64,000 bases of DNA from Serratia quinivorans (GTDB lineage Bacteria; Pseudomonadota; Gammaproteobacteria; Enterobacterales; Enterobacteriaceae), in assembly GCA_900457075.1 (NCBI GenBank), contig UGYN01000002.1, positions 4,402,001-4,466,000 on the forward strand. Direction: 5' to 3'. Below, piece by piece: positions 17,620 through 26,114 of this stretch (position 1 is the first letter of the stretch; every line of letters begins with the position of its first letter). Made by a program: the position numbers and the translations under genes. The notes under the pieces are model-generated. The model was not told the DNA's origin. It did not search any database and saw only the letters and a list, made by a program, of their open reading frames with translations.

Positions 17620-19599
17620 TTATGGTGTAACGATATTGAACCAGAACTCGAACTTGTCCATATAGCCCAACATCTCATTGAGCTTCGCACCGTTACCGGT
17701 GACCTTAACCTCGCCTTTATCTTCAGCCTGTTTCAGGGTTTCTTCTTTCAGGATGATTTTATTAAGCGTGTCGCGGTTCAGAACAATCGTGGCATCAGCG
17801 TCTTTCGCTTCAGCATTAGCAGTATGGTTCAGTACTCCGTTTTCCAGCTCCAGCTTGTATTTACCGCCATCGCTGCCCAGGTCGATATTAAACACCGCTT
17901 TGGCATTACCCGCTTTTTCACCGTTGATATGTACCGCCAGGAAATCGAAGAACATTTCAGGCGTCATCGCGCGAACGGTATCCGGGCTTGCTGTATTAGG
18001 TGTTGGGCCTTTAACCACACCATTGCGCAACTCCTGAGCACCGGTCAGGTAGAAGTTACGCCATGGGCCGGACTCAGCCTGGTAACCCAGTTGTTCCAGT
18101 GCATCCGCTTCCAGGTTACGCGCATTCTGGTTATTTGGATCGGCAAACACCACTTTACTAACCACCTGAGCAACCCAACGGTAGTTACCCTGGTCAAAGT
18201 CGGTTTTTGCTTTCTGAAGAATCGCATCGGCACCGCCCATGTATTCAACAAATTTCTTCGCTGCTTCTTCCGGCGGTAATTCATCAAGCGTTGCCGGGTT
18301 GCCATCGAACCAGCCGAGATACAGCACATACGTTGCTTTCACGTCATGGCTGATGGAGCCGTAATAGCCGCGGTTAGCCCAGGTCTTCGCCAGGCTGTCT
18401 GGTAGTTTGAAGTTGGCAGCAATTTCATCGCGTGTCAGGCCTTCGTTGGCCATACGCAGGGTCTGGTCGTTGATATAACGATACAAGTCACGCTGGCTTT
18501 TCAGCAGGCCAACAACGTTTTCGTTACCCCAGGTCGGCCAGTGGTGCTGAGCCATAATAATTTCAGCTTTGTCACCCCAACGCACTATGGCTTCGTTGAT
18601 GTATTTCGACCACGGCAATGGTTCTCGAATTTTCGCGCCGCGCAACGAGTAGGTATTGTGCAGGGTGTGAGTCACATCCTCTGCGGCTTCGATGAGTTTC
18701 TTCTCTTCGATGAACCACAGCATTTCAGACGGTGCTTCGGAACCCGGCGCCAACATAAAATCGTAAGTCAGACCGTCAATCACTTCTTTCTGGCCGTCTT
18801 TATCGATGATGTTAGTTGGTGCAATCAGCGTCACAGTACCTGCTGAGGTGGTTGTCCCCAGACCCGCCCCCACCTGGCCAGTAGCTTCGGGTTTAAGGAG
18901 GTTGCCATACATATAGCTGGCACGGCGGCTCATAACGTTACCGGCCATAATATTCTCGGCTACAGCAGCTTCCATAAAGCCTGCTGGTGCATAAACTTTT
19001 ACCTTCCCGGACTTAACATCCGCTTCGTCTACCACACCACGCACGCCGCCATAGTGGTCAACGTGGCTATGGGTATAAATGATGGCGACAACGGGTTTAT
19101 TACCGCGATTTTTGAAGTACAAATCCATGCCGACTTTTGCTGTTTCTGCTGAAACCAGCGGGTCAACGACTGTAATCCCTTCTTTACCCTCAATGATGGT
19201 CATGTTGGATAAATCAAGGTTACGGATCTGGTAAACACCCTCAGTCACTTCAAACAGACCGCTGATATTGATCAACTGAGACTGTCGCCAAAGGCTCGGG
19301 TTTACAGTGTCAGGGGATTTTTCCCCTTCTTTGATAAATGCATACTGTTGTGGGTTCCAGATAACATTTCCCTGCTCGCCTTTAATCACCTCCTGAGGTA
19401 AAGCGGCGATAAAGCCTTTGTGGGCATTCGTGAAATCGGTGTTATCGGAGAAAGGAAGCTGGTTATAAAGTGCATCGTTAGCTTGCTTTGTTGACGCGGT
19501 GGCACCTTTTGGTGCTTCCTGCGCGAACAAAGGTGTCAGTGCGCTGGAAGAGAGGAACCCTGCCAGTGCAAGACTTTTGACGATCAACGTAAGTCTCAT
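17620..19599 (-). CDS. yjcS: Periplasmic alkyl/aryl-sulfatase, metallo-beta-lactamase fold (YjcS/SdsA type)
   Basis: Hydrolyses linear alkyl sulfates such as dodecyl sulfate to alcohol and sulfate, using two zinc ions. The ATG at 19599 gives 659 residues, the length of E. coli YjcS (661), with a signal peptide MRLTLIVKSLALAGFLSSSALTPLFA. The zinc motif THSHVDHYGG lies at 176-185 (His177, His179, Asp181, His182). Further family features are TVNPSLWRQSQL, MSRRASYMYGNLL, APGSEAPSEMLWF, HTLHNTYSLRGAK and, at the end, an SCP2-like domain (about 540-659, ending FEFWFNIVTP). A strong palindrome at 19684 suggests dedicated control. Confidence 0.92.
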   Translation of the reverse strand: MRLTLIVKSLALAGFLSSSALTPLFAQEAPKGATASTKQANDALYNQLPFSDNTDFTNAHKGFIAALPQEVIKGEQGNVIWNPQQYAFIKEGEKSPDTVNPSLWRQSQLINISGLFEVTEGVYQIRNLDLSNMTIIEGKEGITVVDPLVSAETAKVGMDLYFKNRGNKPVVAIIYTHSHVDHYGGVRGVVDEADVKSGKVKVYAPAGFMEAAVAENIMAGNVMSRRASYMYGNLLKPEATGQVGAGLGTTTSAGTVTLIAPTNIIDKDGQKEVIDGLTYDFMLAPGSEAPSEMLWFIEEKKLIEAAEDVTHTLHNTYSLRGAKIREPLPWSKYINEAIVRWGDKAEIIMAQHHWPTWGNENVVGLLKSQRDLYRYINDQTLRMANEGLTRDEIAANFKLPDSLAKTWANRGYYGSISHDVKATYVLYLGWFDGNPATLDELPPEEAAKKFVEYMGGADAILQKAKTDFDQGNYRWVAQVVSKVVFADPNNQNARNLEADALEQLGYQAESGPWRNFYLTGAQELRNGVVKGPTPNTASPDTVRAMTPEMFFDFLAVHINGEKAGNAKAVFNIDLGSDGGKYKLELENGVLNHTANAEAKDADATIVLNRDTLNKIILKEETLKQAEDKGEVKVTGNGAKLNEMLGYMDKFEFWFNIVTP

Positions 19600-20151
19600 T
19601 TGTAACCCCCATGTGAAAACCTTATAACTACTCAGCCTTATCAAATAATTACTTCTTGAAATTATTAATTAATTCAAATAATTAAAATGGCCACTGGTCA
19701 TTTTCATTTTTTAAATATAACCAAGTAGTTACATTTCGCCATTAATAGATACAAATATTTTATGCTTGCGGGACTAATTGCCTCAAAAGTCTTTTAGCAG
19801 TGGAGTATGTCCGTCCCTCGCTCACAGCTGCCCGCCTGTCTGCTTAAAAAATAGGTTTAAGGTGGGATGTTTTCCGTTTTCTAAGCGGATCCCTTAAACT
19901 GCATCGCGCAGGTCACAATATATGGGCAATGACCATAAACGGCTGTAATCCTGGGTTTTTGAACGAGTGAGTTAGAACCGTTGCCAGAATGTTCATCAGT
20001 GTCTGTAGATAAAAACCCTGTATCCGATTCGCGCTGACGCGCCAGCTGCCCCGATGAACGAAGAGGGAGGCAGTTATTCAAACCAAGGAAATAAGATGCT
20101 TTTGCCAGATTCAAGCTTTACAAAAAACCTCTATCAATCGTCATTTGAACA
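19600..20151. other. 552-bp low-GC gap between alkylsulfatase and kinase-like gene
   Basis: AT-rich near 19600-19790, with the alkylsulfatase promoter region and the palindrome at 19684-19704. From about 19800 it is less AT-rich and contains only a weak minus-strand frame (19881-20114, 77 codons) resembling no protein I recognise and lacking a ribosome site. No transposase fragment, tRNA or att-like repeat was found. Confidence 0.5.
19684..19704. promoter_or_regulatory. Palindromic candidate operator upstream of yjcS
   Basis: A 21-base near-perfect palindrome: left arm AAAATGGCCA, centre C, right arm TGGTCATTTT, with 18 of 21 positions symmetric. It lies 85 bases upstream of the yjcS start. 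The short spacing of its arms is typical of TetR- or MarR-family operators; no such regulator gene lies beside it. Confidence 0.5.
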
Positions 20152-20769
20152 ATGAGTCGTCAGCTGTTTGTTGCTCTGGATGGGCCCAAGGGAGCCGGTA
20201 AAACCACACTGTTGGAAGCGATTACGAAAGTACTAAGGGCAGACAACAAGAAGGTGATCCGACTTTGCGAGAAAAAAAGCGATCCCTACAGGGGGGAGAC
20301 AATGGCCCTTGTTAACAAACTCGCCAGAAATCCCAACCTGGATTTGGAATTGGAGGTCTGTAAGCGCTTTGCTGATAGCCGTGCATGGATTTCCCGGCAC
20401 GTGCTGACTAAACAGCCAGCGGACAGCATTATCCTGATGGATCGCTGGTATCCCTCGGATGCCGCGTTTCGTCGGATGGTTCCATTTGCAGAGATTTTAC
20501 AGCTTAACATTGAACGAAACGTGCGAACGCCAGACCTGCATGTCGGGGTTGTTACTGCGCCAGATATTTCATGGGCGAGGGCCGCGGCCAGACCACGTGG
20601 GCTAAGCAGTACGGTGATTCATAAGCTGGGAGAGCATGTTGCTTGTACCCGCGCGTTCGAGCGAGAAATTGCAAATCGCGGCTGGTTTTTATGCCGTAAT
20701 GAAGGAATGATTGAAGACGCAACGATGCAGGTGATTTCTGAGATCTACAGAGTGCTGGGATGCCCATAG
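20152..20769 (+). CDS. dTMP-kinase-like P-loop protein
   Basis: Protein of 205 residues related to thymidylate kinases. It starts MSRQLFVALDGPKGAGKTTLLEAI, with the P-loop G11-T18 in the position seen in Tmk, followed by an NLDLELEVCKRFADSRAW segment and a DRWYPSDAAFRR motif near 97 corresponding to the DRY-like substrate motif of Tmk. Middle and C-terminal regions are divergent (PRGLSSTVIHKLGEHVACT in place of a typical lid). The housekeeping tmk lies in an acpP-pabC-holB context, absent here, so this is an extra, probably accessory copy. It borders tRNA-Asn. Nucleotide substrate is unknown. Confidence 0.65.
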   Translation: MSRQLFVALDGPKGAGKTTLLEAITKVLRADNKKVIRLCEKKSDPYRGETMALVNKLARNPNLDLELEVCKRFADSRAWISRHVLTKQPADSIILMDRWYPSDAAFRRMVPFAEILQLNIERNVRTPDLHVGVVTAPDISWARAAARPRGLSSTVIHKLGEHVACTRAFEREIANRGWFLCRNEGMIEDATMQVISEIYRVLGCP

Positions 20770-20878
20770 TCATTCGTATACCGCTCAAAAGCTCTAACGC
20801 TATACCTTCAACACCGTTAACGCGGCATCGTTATGGATAAAATCTGATTCTGTCAGAGATTCAATAATACCAAACGGC

Positions 20879-20914
20879 AAAAGACCCGCCTAAGTCTCCT
20901 TAAGCGGGTCTTTC
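20879..20914 (-). terminator. Rho-independent terminator of tRNA-Asn
   Basis: On the minus strand a long stem (AAAGACCCGC against GCGGGTCTTTT) begins six bases beyond the tRNA 3' end and finishes in a T-run. Confidence 0.85.
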
Positions 20915-20919
20915 GAATT

Positions 20920-20995
20920 TGGCTCCTCTGACTGGACTCGAACCAGTGACATACGGATTAACAGTCCGCCGTTCTACCGACTGAACTACAGAGGA
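20920..20995 (-). tRNA. tRNA-Asn (GTT)
   Basis: 76 bases beginning TCCTCTGTAGTTCAGTCGG and ending AGTCAGAGGAGCCA with encoded CCA. The acceptor stem TCCTCTG/CAGAGGA, D-loop and T-arm TGGTTCGAGTCCA fit, and the anticodon loop CTGTTAATC contains GTT. As far as I recall it is identical to E. coli tRNA-Asn. It sits beside mtfA as in E. coli. Confidence 0.98.
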
Positions 20996-21097
20996 ATTGT
21001 CTGAACGGGGCGCATCATATCCAGCCACCCAGAATGTGTCAACGCTAAATTCGCCTATTCGGTGCGACTGCTCAGCATCTGAGCAAAGCGGGCTGGA

Positions 21098-21889
21098 TTA
21101 TGGGACTTCTGCGCCATTTTCAGCCTGAAGCCGCTGTAAACGTGCGAGAGGATCCTGCTTATAGAAGCGACTAAAATGCTGGTACATCACCGGAAAACGG
21201 TTGGCCAGCAGTTCGGGCGCACTGAAAAAGTACTCCGACAGCACCGCGAAACACTCAGCCGGATCGGTCGCCGCGTAGGCGTCCATACTGGCGGCCTCTT
21301 CGCCGACCATGTCGATCTCGTCCTGCAGGTTTTCCATCGCGGCGTGCAGGTCATGTTCCCAGGCGGCGATATCGCGTAGCGGGATCGGTGGAATACCGGT
21401 GGCACTGCCGCCGTTGCGCATGTCCAGCTTGTGTACCGCTTCGTGGATCACCAGGTTAAAGCCGGAGAGATCAAAAGAGTCCTGCACGTCCTGCCAGTTG
21501 AGCACGATGGGCCCTTGTTCCCAACTTTGGCCGGATTGCACCACCGGCCCGGAGTGCACCAGGCCGAAGTCGTCCTGCCATTCATCTTCCACAACAAACG
21601 GCGTAGGGTAGAGCAGGATCTCATTGAAACCGTCAAGGCACTCGGCGCCCAGTTCCAGCACCGGCAAAGCGAACAACAGGGCAATACGCGCCTGCATTTG
21701 CGAGGTCAGCACCAACCCTTGCAATGGGACGATACTTTTTTGCTGCAAGATCTGCCCGGCAACGACGATCAGCCGTTGTTGTTCCCGCTCATCCAGCGGA
21801 GAGAGCAGGGGAATTGCCAATGCGTCCTGCCACTGGGCAAGCGTCTCCGCCTGCGGTTGATGCGTTTTCCACGGCCATTTAATCATCAC
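21098..21889 (-). CDS. mtfA: DgsA (Mlc) anti-repressor / zinc peptidase MtfA
   Basis: MtfA binds the glucose repressor Mlc and frees its targets such as ptsG; it is also a zinc aminopeptidase of the gluzincin type. The 263 residues match the family (about 265). The zinc site is visible: His149 and His153 in [14 protein letters not shown] with catalytic Glu150, and third ligand Glu212 in [15 protein letters not shown]. The N-terminus MIKWPWK and the [12 protein letters not shown] segment are typical. It lies between tRNA-Asn and tRNA-Ser, preserving the order seen in E. coli near asnT. Confidence 0.95.
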   Translation of the reverse strand: MMIKWPWKTHQPQAETLAQWQDALAIPLLSPLDEREQQRLIVVAGQILQQKSIVPLQGLVLTSQMQARIALLFALPVLELGAECLDGFNEILLYPTPFVVEDEWQDDFGLVHSGPVVQSGQSWEQGPIVLNWQDVQDSFDLSGFNLVIHEAVHKLDMRNGGSATGIPPIPLRDIAAWEHDLHAAMENLQDEIDMVGEEAASMDAYAATDPAECFAVLSEYFFSAPELLANRFPVMYQHFSRFYKQDPLARLQRLQAENGAEVP

Positions 21890-21978
21890 GTTGCTCGTAA
21901 AGTCGTCACTTGAACATTCGGCTGGAGGCTAACCCTGTAAAAATGCCGCAAAAAGGGGCATGATAGCAAGCACTTGAA

Positions 21979-22068
21979 GGAGAGATGCCGGAGCGGCTGA
22001 ACGGACCAGTCTCGAAAACTGGAGTAGGGGCAACTCTACCGGGGGTTCAAATCCCCCTCTCTCCGCCA
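21979..22068 (+). tRNA. tRNA-Ser (CGA)
   Basis: 90-base class II tRNA from GGAGAGATGCCGGAGCGGC to CCTCTCTCCGCCA, with encoded CCA. The anticodon stem-loop CCAGTCTCGAAAACTGG presents CGA, and the long variable arm GAGTAGGGGCAACTCTACC is characteristic of serine tRNAs (serU type). Confidence 0.97.
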
Positions 22069-22167
22069 TTATTCAATCACTTAGATAAGATTCTTTCAAC
22101 GATCCCCGTCACAGATAGCCCTTCACAGCATCACCGAATTCCACTGCTACCAGTAAGAATGACCGGC

Positions 22168-23130
22168 TTATTTTTCCGTAACGCGAAACTCCTTGCGATA
22201 TAAAGACGGCGACGTCTTGAACTGCCGCTGAAAATGCCTGCGCATTGACAACGCAGTGGCGAAACCTGCGGCCTGCGCAATGCGCTCGACGGGCTGGTCG
22301 GTTTTTTCCAGAAAGCGCTGCGCCATCGCCAGCCGCTGATTCAGCAACCACGGCATGACGCTGGTGCCGGTAGTTTGCTGAAAGCGCCGGGTAAAGCTGC
22401 GGCGACTCATGCAGGCTTTGTCCGCCAGTGCATCCAGCGTCAGCGGTTGCTGCAGATTTTCCGTTGCCCAACTCAGCGTTTGCATAAAACGGTCACCGCC
22501 CACAGTGTTATACACCGGTTGCTCGATAAACTGTGCCTGGCCGCCCTGACGGTGTGGCGGCACCACCAACTGCCTGGCCACCGCGTTGGCGCTCTCCGCA
22601 CCACAGTGCTTGCGTACCAGGTGCAGGCAGCAGTCGATGCTGGCGGCGGTGCCGGCGGAAGTGACAATATCGCCGTCATCCACGTACAGCACATTCTGGT
22701 CTATCGACACCTGGGGATATCGTCGCAGAAAATCGGCCATCCATTGCCAATGGGTGGTTGCCGGACGGCCGTTGAGTAAGCCGGCCGCCGCCAGAACGAA
22801 GCTTCCGACACACAGGCCGACCAGGGTAGCACCACGCGCATGGGCGTCTAGCAGGGCGTCGATAAGTTGTGGTGATGGCGGGACTTCGGGATTGCACCAG
22901 CTGGGTACTATCACCATATCGGCTTGTGCCAACGCCGCTAATCCATGATCTGCCACTATCGAGAAACCAGCGTTGGTCTTTAATGGGCCGGGTTCGGTGG
23001 CGCAAATCAACAGCTGATAGGCCGGTTCCCCGTTGCTGTTCAGTGCCTTCTCAAACACCGCACAGGGCACCGAAAGGTGAAACGGGATGATGTTGTTAAA
23101 AACCACGATACCCACTTTAAGTGGCGCCAT
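22168..23130 (-). CDS. GlxA-family transcriptional regulator divergent from a cysteine hydrolase
   Basis: Regulator of 320 residues with an N-terminal DJ-1/PfpI-like domain (MAPLKVGIVVFNNIIPFHLSVPCAVFEKAL, then TLVGLCVGSFVLAAAGLLNGRPATTHW around the conserved Cys) and a C-terminal AraC-type double helix-turn-helix (LTLDALADKACMSRRSFTRRFQQTTG and VERIAQAAGFATALSMRRHFQRQF). It has the same architecture as the gene at 8001 but differs in sequence. It is divergent from the secreted isochorismatase-family gene at 23295 with a 164-bp shared promoter region, so that gene is its most likely target. Confidence 0.85.
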   Translation of the reverse strand: MAPLKVGIVVFNNIIPFHLSVPCAVFEKALNSNGEPAYQLLICATEPGPLKTNAGFSIVADHGLAALAQADMVIVPSWCNPEVPPSPQLIDALLDAHARGATLVGLCVGSFVLAAAGLLNGRPATTHWQWMADFLRRYPQVSIDQNVLYVDDGDIVTSAGTAASIDCCLHLVRKHCGAESANAVARQLVVPPHRQGGQAQFIEQPVYNTVGGDRFMQTLSWATENLQQPLTLDALADKACMSRRSFTRRFQQTTGTSVMPWLLNQRLAMAQRFLEKTDQPVERIAQAAGFATALSMRRHFQRQFKTSPSLYRKEFRVTEK

Positions 23131-23294
23131 ACTGCTTCCTTTTTATTATTAACCCTATGTGGACGATTTGGCCCGATGATATCGCTTTTGGTTATTAGAC
23201 TACCTGTTGCCATATCACGGCAACCTGCAGAATTGAACCCGACCACAGCAGGAAACGACGTGCTGTTTTGTTGTTCTCACAAGGATAAACCAAA

Positions 23295-23981
23295 ATGAAA
23301 AAACTGATTTCCGGTACTGCACTGGCACTCTCGATGGCCACCTCCAGCCTGGGTTTTGCCGATGATAAGCAAAGGGCGCCTACCATTCGTACCATGAGCG
23401 GTGCGCAGGCAAGTACATCTTTACCGGCTAACGCTACAGCGCTATTGGTGATTGATTTTCAGAATGAATACTTCATCGGCAAGATGCTCATCCCCGACGG
23501 AAATAAAGCGCTGATGAACACGCAACGGTTGGTCAGTTTTGCCCATCAGCACAAGATGCCGGTGTTTTTTATTCGACATATTGGCCCGGCAAATGGGCCG
23601 TTGTTTGCCGAAGGTAGCAAATTCGCCGAGTTCCATCCGGATCTGCAGCCGTCCGGCAATGATCGGGTGATCACCAAAGCCACCCCCAGTTCATTTGTGG
23701 GCACCGATCTGGATAAGCAACTTAAGCAGGCGGGTATCAAGAAGCTGGTAGTGAGTGGGTTGATGACCCATATGTGCGTCTCTTCAACGGCGCGCGATGC
23801 GGTGCCGTTGGGCTATGAGGTGATTATTCCCGAGGATGCCACCGCCACCCGCGAGCTGGCTACCTGGGATAACCAAATTGTGAGTCACGCCGTGCTGCAA
23901 CGCGCTGCGCTGGCCGGGGTAGCCGATGTGTTTGCTGAAATCAAAACCACCGATCAGGTCTTGGCGCTGCCGGTGAATTAA
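23295..23981 (+). CDS. Secreted isochorismatase-family cysteine hydrolase
   Basis: Protein of 228 residues in the cysteine-hydrolase (nicotinamidase/isochorismatase) superfamily. The catalytic triad is complete: Asp54 in LLVIDFQNEYF, Lys128 in VITKATPSSF and Cys161 in GLMTHMCVSSTARDAV, with the cis-peptide turn just before Cys161. Unusually for the family it begins with a signal peptide (MKKLISGTALALSMATSSLGFA, cut before DDK), pointing to a periplasmic enzyme. An AAGGAT-like site precedes the ATG. The substrate is unknown; a GlxA-type regulator is divergent from it. Confidence 0.85.
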   Translation: MKKLISGTALALSMATSSLGFADDKQRAPTIRTMSGAQASTSLPANATALLVIDFQNEYFIGKMLIPDGNKALMNTQRLVSFAHQHKMPVFFIRHIGPANGPLFAEGSKFAEFHPDLQPSGNDRVITKATPSSFVGTDLDKQLKQAGIKKLVVSGLMTHMCVSSTARDAVPLGYEVIIPEDATATRELATWDNQIVSHAVLQRAALAGVADVFAEIKTTDQVLALPVN

Positions 23982-24075
23982 GCGGTCCTCGGGGAAGCAG
24001 GCCGCCGGCCACTTTGCAATATTTCATGGCTCGCCTAAGCTGATTTCAACCATCACTTTTTTATGGGTAATCACT

Positions 24076-24474
24076 ATGTTGACTGTGTTACGCACTTCAG
24101 TTTTGGGCGCTGCGGCCTTGTTATTCCTCGTGGGCTGCCAGCAAAAGGCACATCAGCCGCCGCCGCCACTGCAAGTACAGTTGGAAAAGCTTTCTACCAT
24201 GCTGGCTGGTAGTCACTTCCTGCGGCAAAACTGTCACCGCCCGGACATCCCGGATGACGTCAAATTGCAACGTACCGCGATGCGAGTGGCGGAACACCGG
24301 GGCTGGGACACCCAGGCAGCGGGTTATCAGCAGTTGCCGGCACTGGCTCAGGCTCGTTATCTGGCCATACTGGAGGATCGTCAGTTGCTGACGGACAAAT
24401 GTGCCGCGCTGAACAATCGTACTGCAAACTTTGTTGCCGCAGCCAAGTCCGATCAGGAAGACTACATGGAGTAG
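24076..24474 (+). CDS. PulS/OutS-like pilotin lipoprotein
   Basis: Lipoprotein of 132 residues with lipobox LFLVGC (Cys21) after a short hydrophobic signal. The mature part resembles the type II secretion pilotins PulS/OutS: a helical stretch LQVQLEKLSTMLAGSHFLRQNCHRPDIPDD followed by RTAMRVAEHRGWDT and a distal cysteine in LTDKCAALNNRTANF. The conserved cysteine pair and the 'LRQxCxRxDIPDD' pattern are what I recall for that family. Pilotins deliver the secretin to the outer membrane. No other secretion gene lies in the window, so this is an orphan here; assignment is by remembered pattern, not by alignment. Confidence 0.65.
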   Translation: MLTVLRTSVLGAAALLFLVGCQQKAHQPPPPLQVQLEKLSTMLAGSHFLRQNCHRPDIPDDVKLQRTAMRVAEHRGWDTQAAGYQQLPALAQARYLAILEDRQLLTDKCAALNNRTANFVAAAKSDQEDYME

Positions 24475-24485
24475 TCCCCGCATGT

Positions 24486-24509
24486 ACGGGCGCGGCATGT
24501 GGCGCCCGT
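24486..24509. terminator. Hairpin after the pilotin-like gene
   Basis: ACGGGCGC pairs with GCGCCCGT across an eight-base loop, 12 bases beyond the stop codon. No T-run follows immediately. Confidence 0.5.
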
Positions 24510-24610
24510 CATCCCACAATCCCCATCTCCGTTTAAAATATTCTTTGCAGGATAAGCATCTGTCGCTCATTATTTGAAATGTTGTTTCACTTTTATCCCA
24601 TGAGCCGATC

Positions 24611-26065
24611 TTGAAGCCATATACCGCCTTGCGTCAGCGAGTAGAAAATACCCCCTGGTACCCAAAACGCAAAAGTTATCGCGTCCTGTTTTGGCGTGAG
24701 ATCACGCCGCTGGCGGTGCCGATCTTTATGGAGAACGCCTGCGTTCTGCTGATGGGAGTGCTGAGCACTTTTCTGGTGAGCTGGATCGGTAAAGAGGCGA
24801 TGGCCGGGGTCGGGCTGGCGGACAGCTTCAACATGGTGATTATCTCCTTCTTTGCCGCCGTGGATCTGGGCACCACGGTGGTGGTGGCCTTCAGCCTGGG
24901 CAAGCGCGATCGCAAAAGAGCACGCTCGGCGGCACGCCAGTCGCTGGTGTTGATGACGCTGGTGGCCCTGGTGCTGGCGGTGGGCATCCATTTGGCGGGC
25001 GAGCAGATTATTGATGTGATCGCCGGTGCCGCCACGCCGCAGGTGAAAGCATTGGCGCTTTCTTATCTGCAAACAACGGTCTGGAGCTATCCGGCGGCGG
25101 CCATTGCGCTGATTGGCAGCGGTGCGTTGCGCGGGGCCGGGAATACCAAGATCCCGCTGCTGATCAACGGCGGCATGAATATCCTGAATATCATCATCAG
25201 CAGCATCCTGATTTATGGCATGTTGGGCTGGCATGGGTTGGGCTTTGTCGGTGCCGGGTTGGGGCTGACCATTTCCCGCTATATCGGCGCGATAGCGATT
25301 ATCTACGTGCTGATGATCGGCTTTAACCCGGCGTTGCATATCACGCTGAAAAGTTACTTTAGCCCATTGAAGCTGGCCATCTTGTGGGAAGTGTTGGGGA
25401 TTGGCATCCCCGCCAGCATTGAGTCGGTGTTATTCAACGGCGGTAAGTTGCTGACCCAAATGTTCGTCGCCGGTATGGGCACCAACGTTATCGCCGGTAA
25501 TTTCATCGCTTTCTCTGTCGCTTCATTGATCAACCTGCCGGGCAACGCCCTGGGGTCTGCATCGACCATTATTGTCGGGAAACGTCTGGGTAAAGGGCAG
25601 ATAGCCCAGGCGGAACGGCAGTTGCGGCACATCTTCTGGCTGGCGACGATTGGACTGACGGTGATCGCCTGGGGCACGGCGCCGCTGGCGGGAATGTTCG
25701 CCTCGTTTTATACGCAACAAGATGATGTGAAGGAGGTGGTGAAGGTGCTGCTCTGGCTCAACGCCGCCTTTATGCCCATCTGGGCCGCTTCATGGGTGCT
25801 GCCCGCCGGTTTGAAAGGCGCGCGCGACGCTCGTTTCGCCATGTGGGTGTCGATGCTGGGCATGTGGGGTTGCCGCGTGGTGGCCGGCTATACGCTGGGC
25901 ATTGTGCTGGGGATGGGCGTGGTCGGCGTCTGGTTAGGGATGTTTATGGATTGGGCGGTGCGCGGTGCGTTGTTTTATTGGCGTATGGTCAGCGGACGTT
26001 GGCTGTGGAAATATCCGCGGCTAAAACAGCCTGATGTGGCGGAAAAATACCCATCCGATATCTGA
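24611..26065 (+). CDS. yeeO: MATE-family efflux transporter (YeeO/EmmdR type)
   Basis: Twelve-helix inner-membrane antiporter of 484 residues. The sequence RKSYRVLFWREITPLAVPIFMENACVLLMGVLSTFLVSWIGK and the following block including GLADSFNMV agree closely with E. coli YeeO, which exports flavins and dipeptides; the Enterobacter homologue EmmdR exports drugs. The frame begins with TTG at 24611; the only nearby upstream ATG (24599) is in another frame, and no clear ribosome site is seen, so the exact start is uncertain. E. coli yeeO also lies near asn tRNA genes and amn, supporting orthology. Confidence 0.9.
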   Translation: MKPYTALRQRVENTPWYPKRKSYRVLFWREITPLAVPIFMENACVLLMGVLSTFLVSWIGKEAMAGVGLADSFNMVIISFFAAVDLGTTVVVAFSLGKRDRKRARSAARQSLVLMTLVALVLAVGIHLAGEQIIDVIAGAATPQVKALALSYLQTTVWSYPAAAIALIGSGALRGAGNTKIPLLINGGMNILNIIISSILIYGMLGWHGLGFVGAGLGLTISRYIGAIAIIYVLMIGFNPALHITLKSYFSPLKLAILWEVLGIGIPASIESVLFNGGKLLTQMFVAGMGTNVIAGNFIAFSVASLINLPGNALGSASTIIVGKRLGKGQIAQAERQLRHIFWLATIGLTVIAWGTAPLAGMFASFYTQQDDVKEVVKVLLWLNAAFMPIWAASWVLPAGLKGARDARFAMWVSMLGMWGCRVVAGYTLGIVLGMGVVGVWLGMFMDWAVRGALFYWRMVSGRWLWKYPRLKQPDVAEKYPSDI

Positions 26066-26073
26066 TGCGAAAG

Positions 26074-26098
26074 GCCCGGTTCAGCCAAGGAACCGGGC
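26074..26098. terminator. Bidirectional hairpin between yeeO and the LPMO-like gene
   Basis: GCCCGGTTC pairs with GAACCGGGC around a seven-base loop in the 49-bp gap between convergent genes. On the minus strand it is followed by CTTTCG, so it could serve both genes. Confidence 0.65.
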
Positions 26099-26114
26099 AT
26101 CAAGCGATGAATAT

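Noticed and set aside
19881-20114. Possible 77-residue gene in the yjcS-kinase gap
   Set aside because: No ribosome site, no family likeness, and lies in a gap with otherwise noncoding character; kept only as a note in the gap entry.
20920-20995. tRNA-Asn as attachment site of an active integrative element
   Set aside because: No integrase gene and no second copy of the tRNA 3' end were found nearby, so only a decayed or unrelated insertion is possible.
24593-25339. Minus-strand frame of 248 codons rich in His and Gln
   Set aside because: Mirror of the membrane protein yeeO; His/Gln/Asp-rich composition is the typical antisense of hydrophobic codons.
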